This document shows positions 55,409-64,000 of a stretch of 64,000 nucleotides of DNA, piece by piece. The notes below the pieces were generated by a model. The model searched no databases. It had not been told where the DNA came from and saw nothing but the letters and a program-made list of their open reading frames with translations. The position numbers were made by a program, and so were the translations under genes. Positions within the stretch are counted from its first letter, which is position 1, and each line of letters starts with the position of its first letter. Source of the DNA: Enterococcus gallinarum NBRC 100675 (GTDB taxonomy: Bacteria > Bacillota > Bacilli > Lactobacillales > Enterococcaceae); assembly GCF_001544275.1 (NCBI RefSeq), contig NZ_BCQE01000022.1, forward strand, positions 1 through 64,000. Reading direction: 5' to 3'.

Positions 55409-55518
55409 GGTGGGGACAGAAGTGTTAAACTCCGAGAAATACGGAGGAATACACAGAAATTGCTTTTCAAATTTTTGGGTATTTCGTCTTATTTCTCGGA
55501 ATTGCATCTGCTCCCGCC
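55409..55518. repeat. Imperfect palindromic intergenic element, about 110 bases
   Basis: The two halves are imperfect inverted copies: GGTGGGGACAGAAG…CCGAGAAAT on the left matches the reverse complement of ATTTCTCGG…CTGCTCCCGCC on the right. Frames on both strands therefore read nearly the same peptide (both contain REIRRNTQK), which is an effect of the palindrome, not coding. Its form is that of small repeat elements scattered in genomes of this group. Confidence 0.7.
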
Positions 55519-55532
55519 GTTTAGACAGGTTT

Positions 55533-55700
55533 AGAGGGACCGTGCCATAAGTCATCATCCAACAAGTTAAACCGAATAGTATTCTATTGCTAGGATAGAT
55601 TCCTCTGACTTTTGCGACGAGGAGTCACTGCACCGCAGGAGCAATACTAGTTAATGTTCGGATAGTTTTACTTGTAGGAGACTTATGGCACAGTCCCTCT
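55533..55700. repeat. Second inverted-repeat element, about 168 bases
   Basis: The ends AGAGGGACCGTGCCATAAGTC (55533–55553) and GACTTATGGCACAGTCCCTCT (55680–55700) are complementary apart from one position. Inside, ACAAGT, AAAC, CCGAA and AGTATT blocks are also matched by complementary blocks, so the whole element folds as a long hairpin. It ends six bases before the leuS stop on the opposite strand and may terminate leuS transcription. Confidence 0.75.
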
Positions 55701-55706
55701 TTTCAA

Positions 55707-58121
55707 TTAATTAGCGACGATATTGACCAATTTATTTGGTACAACGATGATTTTGCGAATCGTTTTTCCATTCAATTGTTCTTTTACCAGTTCATTTGAT
55801 TGAGCTAACTGTTCGAGCGTCGCTTTGTCTGCATCCGCAGGAACTTTGGCTTTTGCGCGAACTTTGCCGTTCACTTGGAATACCACTTCGATTTCATCTT
55901 CGACTAGCGCACTTTCATCATAAGTTGGCCATGGCACATAAGAGATGCCCTCTTTATTTCCGAGAATTGCCCATAGTTCCTCACCGATATGAGGGGCAAT
56001 CGGTGCCAACAATTGGACAAATCCAGCAACGTATTCATATGGTAGTGCATCGGCTTTATATGCTTCGTTCACAAAGACCATCAGCTGTGAAATAGCCGTG
56101 TTGAAATGAAGCTGTTCAAAATCTTCGGTAACTTTTTTAACTGTTTGGTTGTAAACTTTACTTAGTTTGCCATCATTGAATGTAGTAATTCGATCACGCA
56201 TTTTGCCATTTTCATCCACGATCAGACGCCAGACGCGGTCTAGGAATTTACGGCTGCCTTCCAAGCCGTTTTCATTCCATGCGATCGACGCATCTAATGG
56301 ACCCATGAACATTTCATACATGCGCAGTGTATCTGCTCCGTATTGTTCGATGACATCATCCGGATTTACGACGTTTCCGCGAGACTTCGACATTTTTTCA
56401 TTGTTTTCCCCAAGGATCATTCCTTGATTGAATAATTTCTGGAATGGTTCTTTTGTCGGTACGACACCAAGATCATAAAGGAACTTATGCCAGAAACGAG
56501 CATAAAGTAAATGAAGCACTGCATGTTCTGCCCCACCGATATAGATATCTACTGGTAACCAGCGTTTCAATTTGTCAAAATCGGCTAAGCGATTTTTATT
56601 ATGAGGGTCAATAAACCGCAAGAAATACCAAGAACTCCCTGCCCATTGTGGCATCGTATTCGTTTCACGACGTCCCTTCATGCCTGTTTCTGGATCAACG
56701 ACATTGACCCACTCGCTGACATTCGCCAATGGCGATTCACCTGTACCACTTGGCTTGATATTATCGGTTTTTGGCAAGCGTAGTGGCAATTGATCTTCCG
56801 GAAGAGTTGTTGTAGTACCGTCTTCCCAATGAATGATCGGGATCGGCTCACCCCAGTAACGCTGCCGAGAAAACAGCCAGTCTCGCAGACGGTAGCTGAT
56901 TTCTTTTTTACCGACTCCTTGTTCTTCTAACCAGTGGTTCATTTTTTCAATTGCAGCTTCTTTATCTAGACCATCCAGAAACTCTGAATTGATATGAGGA
57001 CCGTCTTCAGTATAAGCAGCTTCTTCAACGTCTCCCCCAGCCACAACAGGAACGATTTCTAACCCAAAAGTTTTTGCAAATTCATGGTCACGTTCGTCAT
57101 GAGCTGGCACAGCCATGATCGCACCAGTACCATATGAAGCCAACACATAGTCAGCAATCCAAATTGGCACTTCTTTCCCATTCGCTGGATTGACCGCATA
57201 GGCCCCTGTGAAGACACCTGTCTTTTCTTTAGACAAATCGGTACGATTCAAATCGGACTTCTTCGCTGTTTCTGCTACATATGCCTCAACCGCTGCTTTT
57301 TGCTCCGGTGTAGTGATGGCTTGTACCAACTCATGTTCAGGAGCCAAAACCGTATAAGTGGCACCGAACAATGTATCTGGTCGTGTCGTAAAGACGGTGA
57401 ATGCTGCATCGCTACCCGCTACTTTGAAGGTGACATTGGCACCCACAGAACGACCAATCCAATTCCGTTGCATTTCTTTGATGCTCTCAGGCCAATCAAC
57501 TTCTTCTAGATCATCTAGCAAGCGATCCGCATAAGCCGTGATCTTCAACATCCACTGACGCATAGGTTTGCGAATAACATCGTAGCCGCCGCGTTCACTT
57601 TTGCCATCGATCACTTCTTCATTGGCGATAACCGTTCCTAATTCTGGAACCCAATTGACAGGAACTTCTGCTTCATAAGCTAACCCTTTTTCATAAAGTT
57701 TGGTAAAAATCCATTGCGTCCATTTATAGTACTCAGGATCTGTCGTGTTGATCTCACGATTCCAATCGTAACTAAACCCCAGTGAATTGATTTGACGACG
57801 GAATGTTTCAATATTTTTTTTCGTAAACTCTGCCGGATCATTCCCCGTGTCCAATGCATATTGTTCAGCAGGCAACCCAAAAGCATCCCAGCCCATGGGA
57901 TGAAGAACGTTGAATCCTTGGCTGCGCTTGAAGCGGCTTAGAATATCCGTCGCTGTATATCCTTCTGGATGCCCTACGTGCAATCCTTGTCCAGAAGGGT
58001 ATGGGAACATGTCTAACGCATAAAACTTTGGTTTATCTGGTTGATCGTGGGTATTGAACTCATTTTTCTTAGCCCAATATTTTTGCCATTTTTTTTCAAT
58101 TTCTTTGTGATTGTAGTTCAC
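55707..58121 (-). CDS. leuS: Leucyl-tRNA synthetase
   Basis: LeuS charges tRNA-Leu. The 804 residues have the HIGH-type motif in [16 protein letters not shown] (HVGH, about 42–52), an editing domain ([12 protein letters not shown]), KMSKS in [12 protein letters not shown] (about 575) and the anticodon-binding domain. Full length for bacterial LeuS. It is preceded by a leucine T-box leader with terminator. Confidence 0.98.
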   Translation of the reverse strand: MNYNHKEIEKKWQKYWAKKNEFNTHDQPDKPKFYALDMFPYPSGQGLHVGHPEGYTATDILSRFKRSQGFNVLHPMGWDAFGLPAEQYALDTGNDPAEFTKKNIETFRRQINSLGFSYDWNREINTTDPEYYKWTQWIFTKLYEKGLAYEAEVPVNWVPELGTVIANEEVIDGKSERGGYDVIRKPMRQWMLKITAYADRLLDDLEEVDWPESIKEMQRNWIGRSVGANVTFKVAGSDAAFTVFTTRPDTLFGATYTVLAPEHELVQAITTPEQKAAVEAYVAETAKKSDLNRTDLSKEKTGVFTGAYAVNPANGKEVPIWIADYVLASYGTGAIMAVPAHDERDHEFAKTFGLEIVPVVAGGDVEEAAYTEDGPHINSEFLDGLDKEAAIEKMNHWLEEQGVGKKEISYRLRDWLFSRQRYWGEPIPIIHWEDGTTTTLPEDQLPLRLPKTDNIKPSGTGESPLANVSEWVNVVDPETGMKGRRETNTMPQWAGSSWYFLRFIDPHNKNRLADFDKLKRWLPVDIYIGGAEHAVLHLLYARFWHKFLYDLGVVPTKEPFQKLFNQGMILGENNEKMSKSRGNVVNPDDVIEQYGADTLRMYEMFMGPLDASIAWNENGLEGSRKFLDRVWRLIVDENGKMRDRITTFNDGKLSKVYNQTVKKVTEDFEQLHFNTAISQLMVFVNEAYKADALPYEYVAGFVQLLAPIAPHIGEELWAILGNKEGISYVPWPTYDESALVEDEIEVVFQVNGKVRAKAKVPADADKATLEQLAQSNELVKEQLNGKTIRKIIVVPNKLVNIVAN

Positions 58122-58176
58122 TATGGACGCCTCCTAAAAATTGGTGCTCTGACTTGATCAAAAATCAGCAGAACTT

Positions 58177-58455
58177 AAAAAAAGTCCTATAAAAATCACT
58201 ATTGATTTTTATAGGACGTTATAAACGTGGTACCACCTAATTTTATCTGTTATGAAACAGACCTCGATGTGTTAACGACCATCGCCGTATCTGCCTACTT
58301 TGAGCGGTTCTGAGAAACACTCATTTCAGTCAAATATCACTTGAAGGCGAGTTCGAAAGGTCTTCTATGCATTTCCACCAGCCATGCACTCTCTTGATTC
58401 CAACACGTTTCTACTATTCCTTCTCAAATGTGAAAGATTCTTTGCACTTATCCTA
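58177..58455 (-). promoter_or_regulatory. Leucine T-box riboswitch of leuS with terminator and promoter
   Basis: On the minus strand the T-box sequence AGGTGGTACCACG (58238–58226) is followed by a terminator of 15 perfect base pairs (58217–58203 with 58198–58184) and seven T. Far upstream a Stem I region holds GAACTCGCC, where CTC (58351–58349) is a Leu specifier codon in the expected place. The candidate -10 is TAGGAT (58450–58455), with -35 TTGCTA (58473–58478) at 17 bases. Uncharged tRNA-Leu would bind and allow leuS transcription. Confidence 0.93.
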
Positions 58456-58479
58456 TCAAAAAAACAGCGGAATAGCAAT

Positions 58480-60147
58480 CTATTTTACGCGAACGCTTTG
58501 GCCAGGATAAACAAAGTTGTCTTTAATGTTATTCCATTGAATGAATTGATCTCTGGAAATACCAAATTTATCCGCAATTCCCCAGACAGAATCGCCAGAT
58601 ACTACGGTATAGTTGCTCGTACTTGCCGTCTGATTCGCAGCCGTTGCCGTACCGCTGACCCGTACGCTTTGACCAGGATAGACGTAATCATTTTTGATAT
58701 TGTTCCAACTGCGGAATTGGTCCATCGTGATACCAAATTTATTAGCAATCGACCAAACCGAGTCCCCTGACGCCACTGTATACTTTTGACTGCCAGCTGA
58801 TGAAGAAATGCTCGTAGAAGCTGTGGTCGGGCTACTTGTCTGTTTGTTTCCAGAATTTTTTACGATCAATGCTTGACCGGGATAAATAAAGTCATTTTTG
58901 ATATTGTTCCAGCTGCGCAATTGATCCATCGTGATGCCATGCTTATTCGCCACACTCCAAACCGAGTCCCCTGAAGCAACTGTATAACTACCAGCATTGG
59001 TTGAACTTGTTGCTGTAGTCGTGTCGGCCTGACTTTTTGACCCAGTACCATTTTTTACGACTAAGCGTTGACCAGGATAAATAAAGTCATTTTTGATATT
59101 GTTCCAGTTGCGCAATTGGTCCATCGTGATACCATGCTTGTTCGCCACACTCCAAACCGAGTCCCCTGAAGCAACGGTATAACTACCAGCACTTGCTGTC
59201 GTGGTAGATATGGTCCCTGTATTCGTCGTTTGTTTGGCAGTACCACCATTGATCGTCAGTTTTTGTCCTGGGTAGATAAAATTATTGCGAATATTGTTCC
59301 AGCTACATAGCTGATCCATTGTGATGCCGAATTTATTAGCGATTCCCCAGACAGAATCCCCTGACGCAACTGTATAGCCTTGACTACCAGAAGAAACTGA
59401 CGATGTCGCTGCTGGCTTGCTGACAGGATTTGTAGCGGTATTGGGCGTACTGACCGTTGCTCCACCACCGGCATTGCCTGAAGCTGGTGTATCATATTTA
59501 GTCAAGCCATACTGCTGGATCACCGTATTCAATGAAGAAGCATAGTTGGGCGCTGTTGCGTAACGACCTGTCAACCATTGGGTTGCATCACGGTAAGAAG
59601 ACGTATTGCTCTTCCAAGCACCTGCATAATAATAATTACCGTTTCCTAGCGAAACATTTCTTAATGTTCGTGCATTGTCTTCAAAAGATTCTTTGTAAGA
59701 AGGGTATTTTTTGAAGGGTTCTTTCATAGTCAACCATTGATTGTTTAAATACTCTGCTGTGTTCATATAGACTGTCTGACCATTATGACTGCCCTTGATT
59801 CCAAAAAGATTATGGTTAGGTGATTGGGACAGGGCACTTCTTCCCCAGCCGCTTTCAAGAATAGCTTGTGCGATCATGACTGAAGCATAAAGATCATTTG
59901 CTTGGGCAACAGGCTGTGCATAAGTTGCTATTTCCGTAATGAATGCTGCTGTATTAGGTGCAGCAAAGTTACTTCTCACCACAGTATTTTCTACGGCATC
60001 CGCTTGAACTGGAGTCAGCAAAGGCGCTACTACTGAGCAAGCGGTTATGGTTGTCCCTACAACAGCGGCACTTTTTCTCATCGTTTGATAAAATTCACTG
60101 GACTGTCCTTCTCTGCGACGCTCTTTGCGCGATAAACTCATGTTCAT
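58480..60147 (-). CDS. Autolysin: N-acetylglucosaminidase with five LysM domains
   Basis: A secreted wall hydrolase of 555 residues. A basic N-terminus and signal peptide ([18 protein letters not shown]…VQADA) are followed by a GH73 glucosaminidase domain (about 60–220: [33 protein letters not shown] with the catalytic Glu, and NLFGIKGS) and five LysM repeats of the form [22 protein letters not shown]…YPGQ joined by Thr/Ser linkers. Domain order matches AtlA-type autolysins of enterococci, which usually have five or six LysM. GGAGG lies seven bases before the ATG for MNMSLSRK. A WalR box is upstream. Confidence 0.94.
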   Translation of the reverse strand: MNMSLSRKERRREGQSSEFYQTMRKSAAVVGTTITACSVVAPLLTPVQADAVENTVVRSNFAAPNTAAFITEIATYAQPVAQANDLYASVMIAQAILESGWGRSALSQSPNHNLFGIKGSHNGQTVYMNTAEYLNNQWLTMKEPFKKYPSYKESFEDNARTLRNVSLGNGNYYYAGAWKSNTSSYRDATQWLTGRYATAPNYASSLNTVIQQYGLTKYDTPASGNAGGGATVSTPNTATNPVSKPAATSSVSSGSQGYTVASGDSVWGIANKFGITMDQLCSWNNIRNNFIYPGQKLTINGGTAKQTTNTGTISTTTASAGSYTVASGDSVWSVANKHGITMDQLRNWNNIKNDFIYPGQRLVVKNGTGSKSQADTTTATSSTNAGSYTVASGDSVWSVANKHGITMDQLRSWNNIKNDFIYPGQALIVKNSGNKQTSSPTTASTSISSSAGSQKYTVASGDSVWSIANKFGITMDQFRSWNNIKNDYVYPGQSVRVSGTATAANQTASTSNYTVVSGDSVWGIADKFGISRDQFIQWNNIKDNFVYPGQSVRVK

Positions 60148-60236
60148 GAACGTTCCTCCGTCTTCTATTTTTTTCCTACGTTTAGTATACAATTTCTTAA
60201 GATTTTATAAAAGTTATTTCCTTCTTTTCGCCAAAC

Positions 60237-60253
60237 TGTAAACTCTTTGTAAT
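60237..60253. promoter_or_regulatory. WalR binding site between the autolysin and PAP2 genes
   Basis: TGTAAA-CTCTT-TGTAAT fits the WalR (YycF) consensus TGTWAH-N5-TGTWAH at every position. It lies about 50 bases upstream of a TATACT -10 (60184–60189, minus strand) of the autolysin gene. WalRK is the known regulator of wall hydrolases in Firmicutes. Confidence 0.75.
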
Positions 60254-60361
60254 CTAACGTACATTATTCGAAAGAAGAAGTAAGCGACAATTTCTTGTTA
60301 TACAATATTGTCCCTCAAGAAACACCCCTGCGCCACTGTCTTTTGTCCCTCCAAGATAAAT

Positions 60362-60370
60362 GGTATAATA
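60362..60370 (+). promoter_or_regulatory. Extended -10 element of the PAP2 gene
   Basis: TGG-TATAAT (TATAAT 60365–60370), 39 bases before the start. Confidence 0.6.
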
Positions 60371-60409
60371 GACTCACTATGTTTGCCTGTAGAAATGAGG
60401 ATTTTTTTT

Positions 60410-61060
60410 ATGAACAAAAAACTGTATTATCAATTCGCCGGCAGCTGTTTTTTGCTGCTCTTTGCCTTTTTAGGCTATGTTGTCAAATTCTATCCAACTT
60501 GGCTGAATCCTTTCGATGAAAGTAGCACTCGTTTGATCCGTAGCGGTTACCCTTTTTTGACTGATTTTTTCCTATGGGTGACCAAGTTTGCTAACCCAGT
60601 AACGATTGGGCTGCTTTTCATTGTTGTATTGGTCGTGTTACTTATCAACCGCTTTTATTCCGAAGCACTGTGGCTCAGTTTCGGTACGATTGGCATCTCA
60701 GCGGTCTTCAATCCGTTGATTAAATTATTCTTTATGCGGGAAAGGCCAACACTGGAACATTTAGTGTTGGAGACAAGCTCTAGTTTTCCTAGCGGACACT
60801 CCACTGGCAGCATGGTATTTTATGGAACCTTACTTCTGCTGGTTCCTGTCTTTTTCCAGTCACAAACGTTACGCTGGGGTATGAGAATCTTGCTTGGCTT
60901 ACTGATTTTTCTGATCGGTATCAGTCGGATCTATCTAGGTGTTCACTTTCCTAGCGACGTACTCGGCGGATTTTGTGTGGGACTCTCTTGGCTGTTACTG
61001 ACCTATCCGTACTATTTGGAAAAGCGTTTTGTCTGGCGTTTCCAACAAAAACAATCTTAG
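60410..61060 (+). CDS. PAP2-family membrane phosphatase
   Basis: From the ATG at 60410 (GAGGA eight bases upstream) the protein has 216 residues and six membrane helices. The phosphatase motif is present: KLFFMRERP, SSFPSGHSTGS and SRIYLGVHFPSD. It likely removes a phosphate from a lipid such as undecaprenyl pyrophosphate or phosphatidylglycerol phosphate. The longer frame upstream covers the promoter and was trimmed. Confidence 0.92.
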   Translation: MNKKLYYQFAGSCFLLLFAFLGYVVKFYPTWLNPFDESSTRLIRSGYPFLTDFFLWVTKFANPVTIGLLFIVVLVVLLINRFYSEALWLSFGTIGISAVFNPLIKLFFMRERPTLEHLVLETSSSFPSGHSTGSMVFYGTLLLLVPVFFQSQTLRWGMRILLGLLIFLIGISRIYLGVHFPSDVLGGFCVGLSWLLLTYPYYLEKRFVWRFQQKQS

Positions 61061-61084
61061 AAAAAAGAAAAGAAGGTAAAATCC

Positions 61085-62068
61085 ATGAATTCATTCCCCT
61101 ATGCCGAAAATCAGCATAAACGTTACCATTCTTGGAATTATGCGCTACGTCAGGAATTTGGTGAAAAAATCTTTAAAGTACCGATCGATGCTGGCTTCGA
61201 CTGTCCCAATCGAGATGGTACTGTTGCAAAAGGTGGTTGTACCTTTTGCAGCGTATCTGGTTCAGGCGACATGATCGTTGCACCTGAAGCCCCGCTGCCC
61301 GTTCAATTTCATAAAGAAATCGATATGATGCACAAAAAATGGCCCCATGTCGATAAGTACATCGTTTATTTCCAAAATTTCACCAATACCCATGCCCCAG
61401 CTGCAGTCATTCGTGAGCGGTTTGAACAAGTTTTGACCATGCCAGGTGTCGTTGGTGTTTCTATCGGTACACGTCCTGACTGTCTTCCAGACGATGTGGT
61501 AGACTATCTAGCTGAATTGAACCAACGCTTTTATTTGTGGGTGGAATTAGGGTTACAAACAACCTTTGAAACCACCAGCAACGCAATCAACCGCGCCCAT
61601 GATTATCAAACATATCTTGATGGTGTCGCTAAATTGAGAAAACATGGCATCCAGGTCTGTACCCATTTGATCAATGGACTCCCTGGTGAAACATTAGAAA
61701 TGATGCGGGAAAATGTGCGGAAAACAATCTTGGACTCAGATATTCAAGGGATCAAACTCCATCTCTTGCATTTGATGCGAAATACCCGCATGCTCCGGGA
61801 CTATCATGAAGGCAAGCTGCAATTGATGCAAAGAGAGACTTATGTCTCTTTGATTTGCGACCAGCTAGAAATGATTCCTGCGGAGATCATCATTCATCGT
61901 CTGACAGGTGACGCTCCTTGGGATGCTTTGATTGGACCTATGTGGAGTCTCAAAAAATGGGAAGTCTTGAATGAGATCGATAAAGAAATGCTGCGCCGCG
62001 ACTCCTATCAAGGAAAATTTGATGTTAGAAAAGAGGCTATCTATGCTACAAACAGCCATGCGTTATAG
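61085..62068 (+). CDS. mnmL: Radical SAM protein of the YtqA/TIGR01212 family (MnmL)
   Basis: A 327-residue protein with CPNRDGTVAKGGCTFC (cluster motif variant CxNxDGxxxxGGCxFC), VYFQNFTNTHAP and IGTRPDCLPDDVVDYL, the TIGR01212 pattern. Work in Bacillus links YtqA to the mnm5s2U34 tRNA wobble modification (MnmL), together with YtqB (MnmM). The neighbouring gene here is the ytqB homologue, overlapping by 26 bases, which supports the assignment. Confidence 0.88.
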   Translation: MNSFPYAENQHKRYHSWNYALRQEFGEKIFKVPIDAGFDCPNRDGTVAKGGCTFCSVSGSGDMIVAPEAPLPVQFHKEIDMMHKKWPHVDKYIVYFQNFTNTHAPAAVIRERFEQVLTMPGVVGVSIGTRPDCLPDDVVDYLAELNQRFYLWVELGLQTTFETTSNAINRAHDYQTYLDGVAKLRKHGIQVCTHLINGLPGETLEMMRENVRKTILDSDIQGIKLHLLHLMRNTRMLRDYHEGKLQLMQRETYVSLICDQLEMIPAEIIIHRLTGDAPWDALIGPMWSLKKWEVLNEIDKEMLRRDSYQGKFDVRKEAIYATNSHAL

Positions 62069-62618
62069 CCACACTCTCTTACAAGAAGTCGTCAAACCCG
62101 GACAGATCGTAGTTGATGCCACCATGGGAAATGGCCATGATACCGAGCTGTTGGCAACACTAGTCGGACCTGAAGGCAAAGTCTATGCCTTTGATATTCA
62201 GGAACAAGCAGTGACAACAACAAAAGAACGCTTGTTAGCAAAAGGACTCCTGCCGCAAGTTGAACTGATCCACCAAGGACATGAAACACTAGCAGATTAC
62301 GTCCCTGATGCCGTTCATGCAGCTATTTTCAATCTAGGTTACTTGCCAAAGAGCGATAAAGAAATCATTACTTTACCTGAGACGACCGAACAGGCACTGC
62401 AAGCGTTGATCCAACGTATTGTTCCTTGCGGTCGGATCATCCTTGTATGCTATTATGGCCACGAAGGCGGACCTGAAGAGTTAGAAGCTGTTCATCGCTT
62501 TTGTCGTCAATTACCACAAGCGCAATTTAACGTGCTGTCCTATCAATTCATCAATCAGCGCAACCAACCACCAGTCCTGTTTTGTATCGAACGAAAAAAA
62601 ACATCAGAGAACCGTTGA
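62043..62618 (+). CDS. mnmM: tRNA methyltransferase YtqB (MnmM)
   Basis: A 191-residue class I methyltransferase: VVDATMGNGHDTELLA (SAM site), VYAFDIQEQA and AIFNLGYLPKSDKEI (family NLGYLP motif). YtqB/MnmM adds the last methyl in mnm5s2U of some tRNAs. The ATG at 62043 has AGAGG six bases upstream, within the end of mnmL; a longer in-frame start inside mnmL was rejected. Confidence 0.9.
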   Translation: MLQTAMRYSHTLLQEVVKPGQIVVDATMGNGHDTELLATLVGPEGKVYAFDIQEQAVTTTKERLLAKGLLPQVELIHQGHETLADYVPDAVHAAIFNLGYLPKSDKEIITLPETTEQALQALIQRIVPCGRIILVCYYGHEGGPEELEAVHRFCRQLPQAQFNVLSYQFINQRNQPPVLFCIERKKTSENR

Positions 62619-62639
62619 CTATTCTTCGGTCTCTGATGT
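62601..62639. terminator. Bidirectional terminator between mnmM and the esterase gene
   Basis: ACATCAGAGA / TCTCTGATGT with an inner ACCG/CGGT helix, T runs on both strands, between convergent genes. Confidence 0.9.
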
Positions 62640-62642
62640 TTT

Positions 62643-63425
62643 TTATTTTCCTTCAACGAGCCAGTTTAATACCCGTTGGATCCACTGATCCCAAAATTGC
62701 CAATCGTGATCTCCGGAACCAGACTCAAATGTCACTGCCAAGTCACGTTCCTGCATTTTTGCAACTGCATATTCACTTGCAGGAAACAGTTGGTCTTCTG
62801 TTCCACAACTAATATAAAAGCGCGGTGCCTTTTGCGGATCAATCGTATCAATCAAATGGATCAAATCATTCTCTGAACCTTGGAACTGATCCAATGGACC
62901 AAAAATCCCTTCCCAGTAAGAAGTATTTCGAATCTTTAAAAGAGAATCCATGCTTTCAGCAATCGCTAACGCCCCGGACAAAGAGGCAACGGCAGCAAAA
63001 CTCTCTGGTTTACGCAAACCCAACTTAACGGCACCATAGCCCCCCATAGATAGACCGGCAGCAAATGTCTTCTCCCGATCACTGCTCAATTGAGGAAACA
63101 GCTCTCGGCAGATTTGCGGTAACTCTTCTGCAACAAAGGTCCAGTACTTCATATCATAAGTTGTGTCTGTATACCAAGCCAAATCAGTCGACGGCATGAT
63201 CACTGCCATTTGATAGTCGCTCACATAGCGCTCGATCGAAGTTCGTCTTTCCCAGACACTATGATTACCGCCCATTCCATGTAATAGATATAGAACTGGT
63301 AATTCTTTTTGATCATTTTTTGTAGTTGTACCTACCTTTTTGATGGTAGTTTGGGGGAGAATCACGTTTACCATTACTTCCATTTCAAGAACATTTGAAT
63401 AGATATTTGCTTGTATAAAAGCCAT
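62643..63425 (-). CDS. Esterase, EstA/esterase D-like alpha/beta hydrolase
   Basis: A 260-residue serine hydrolase with oxyanion part YLLHGMGGNHSVW, nucleophile in AAGLSMGGYGAVKLG (GLSMGG), and Asp and His in the last quarter (CGTEDQLF and SGDHDWQFW). It fits the tributyrin esterase EstA of lactococci and S-formylglutathione hydrolase-like enzymes. Its ATG overlaps the stop codon of the MFS gene by one base (TGATG) with AGGTG upstream, so translation is coupled. Confidence 0.92.
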   Translation of the reverse strand: MAFIQANIYSNVLEMEVMVNVILPQTTIKKVGTTTKNDQKELPVLYLLHGMGGNHSVWERRTSIERYVSDYQMAVIMPSTDLAWYTDTTYDMKYWTFVAEELPQICRELFPQLSSDREKTFAAGLSMGGYGAVKLGLRKPESFAAVASLSGALAIAESMDSLLKIRNTSYWEGIFGPLDQFQGSENDLIHLIDTIDPQKAPRFYISCGTEDQLFPASEYAVAKMQERDLAVTFESGSGDHDWQFWDQWIQRVLNWLVEGK

Positions 63426-64000
63426 CAAATCACCTGCGATTCTTTTTTTATCATTGTACCAGATTCTCGCCGAATTGTACGGGCAAACACCAAAGCAAGT
63501 ACAATCAGCAACAATCCTAATCCATATACCCAATGTAATCCATCGTACAAAATTGCTCGTAATTGAAGCAGAATGTCTGTTGAAAGTTTCTTAGCAGCAG
63601 TTGGGTCCACTAAGCGATTCATGATTTCCTGATCTTGAATACCTGCTTCTTTCAAACCAAAATTATTGCTGATATTCAAGACGATCCCGAAAACAGAAAC
63701 CATGATTGTCTGACCAATTGTTCTTAATAGCGTATTGAAAGAGGTCGCTACCCCAATTTGTGAATGAGGAACACTCGTTTGAGCAGTCACGGTACAAACG
63801 ACCATCGTTGCTCCCAATCCGATTCCGGTAATTGAAGAGATTCCTAAAAACCAGAGAAAAGACGTTTTCATTGGGGTAATGAAAAGCCAGATTGCGCCAA
63901 CAAGCGTAATGAATAGACTAGCCGTCAGGACCCATGAAACCGACCGCTTCAGCAACCAGCGGCTGGCTAGAAATGAGCCGACCATCCATAAAATCGATAA
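63425..64000 (-). CDS. MFS drug transporter (EmrB/QacA type), C-terminal part
   Basis: The frame stays open to the window edge, so the N-terminus is missing. About 190 residues include several membrane helices and a soluble loop (LKEAGIQDQEIMNRLVDP) between the last two, the pattern of 14-helix DHA2 transporters. The segment ISSITGIGLGATMVVCTVTAQTSVP and SFNTLLRTIGQTIMVSVFG, spread over the middle, are typical of this group. The substrate is not known. It is cotranscribed with the esterase gene. Confidence 0.85.
   Translation of the reverse strand, partial: LSILWMVGSFLASRWLLKRSVSWVLTASLFITLVGAIWLFITPMKTSFLWFLGISSITGIGLGATMVVCTVTAQTSVPHSQIGVATSFNTLLRTIGQTIMVSVFGIVLNISNNFGLKEAGIQDQEIMNRLVDPTAAKKLSTDILLQLRAILYDGLHWVYGLGLLLIVLALVFARTIRRESGTMIKKESQVI

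Noticed and set aside
55352-55558. Two 60-codon frames on opposite strands sharing REIRRNTQK
   Set aside because: The resemblance comes from the palindromic repeat read on both strands; neither has a ribosome site or plausible start.
58670-59400. Tandem DNA repeats as a possible repeat array or CRISPR
   Set aside because: They encode the five LysM repeats of the autolysin, with unequal Ser/Thr linkers, and stay in frame.

Overview
The window reads as chromosomal DNA of a low-GC Firmicute of the order Lactobacillales, most likely an Enterococcus. Supporting signs are the comG–methyltransferase–ackA order, ccrZ–trmB, ecsAB next to hit and prsA, a MurE with a lysine-type signature, a LysM autolysin with an N-terminal glucosaminidase, and the rarA–6S RNA–uspA order. 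Genus is an inference; no rRNA or tRNA gene, CRISPR array, prophage or insertion sequence was seen.

Layout. 1–2.2 kb: a heterodimeric multidrug-type ABC exporter, one half cut by the window edge. 2.5–6.2 kb: an FtsX/MacB-like permease, its ATPase and a membrane protein with PASTA-like repeats in one operon. 6.6–13 kb: dtd and the stringent-response gene rel, which has its own promoter and a long leader hairpin, then the mpg–DUF3013–prmA–rsmE–DeoC-like operon. 13.1–15.7 kb: rarA, a 6S RNA candidate, a small membrane protein and uspA. 16–22.5 kb: an ABC-2 exporter, then kup behind a yybP-ykoY-type riboswitch, then an ABC-F gene behind a leader peptide and attenuator. 22.7–25.1 kb: an SPL-like radical SAM gene and a CodY-box peptide transporter. 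25.1–28.8 kb: a structured intergenic region, then a PadR–ABC–DUF1048 drug-efflux-type operon. 29–35 kb: ackA, a methyltransferase and comGA–GG. 35.2–41.5 kb: trmB–ccrZ, ecsAB, hit, a YtxH-like gene and prsA. 41.5–49.1 kb: yhaM–yhaN–yhaO, a UPF0342 gene and a class A PBP. 49.3–54.4 kb: two pseudouridine synthases, a MurJ-type flippase and murE. 55–58.5 kb: a small membrane protein, two intergenic palindromic elements, and leuS behind a leucine T-box. 58.5–64 kb: a five-LysM autolysin, a PAP2 phosphatase, the tRNA-modification pair mnmL–mnmM, an esterase and the end of an MFS drug transporter.

Most genes are core functions: wall synthesis (murE, murJ, PBP, autolysin), secretion (prsA, ecsAB), translation and RNA modification, and competence. 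The unusual material is mainly regulatory RNA. The strongest observations are: (1) a riboswitch matching the manganese-sensing yybP-ykoY class, with its P1 strand embedded in a terminator, in front of the potassium transporter gene kup; (2) a complete three-way attenuator with a 42-codon leader ORF before an ABC-F gene; (3) a long wobble-paired hairpin between the rel promoter and the rel start; and (4) a DeoC-fold protein that appears to have lost all its catalytic residues. Start codons were moved from the longest ORF wherever a ribosome-binding site or family alignment favoured an internal start.
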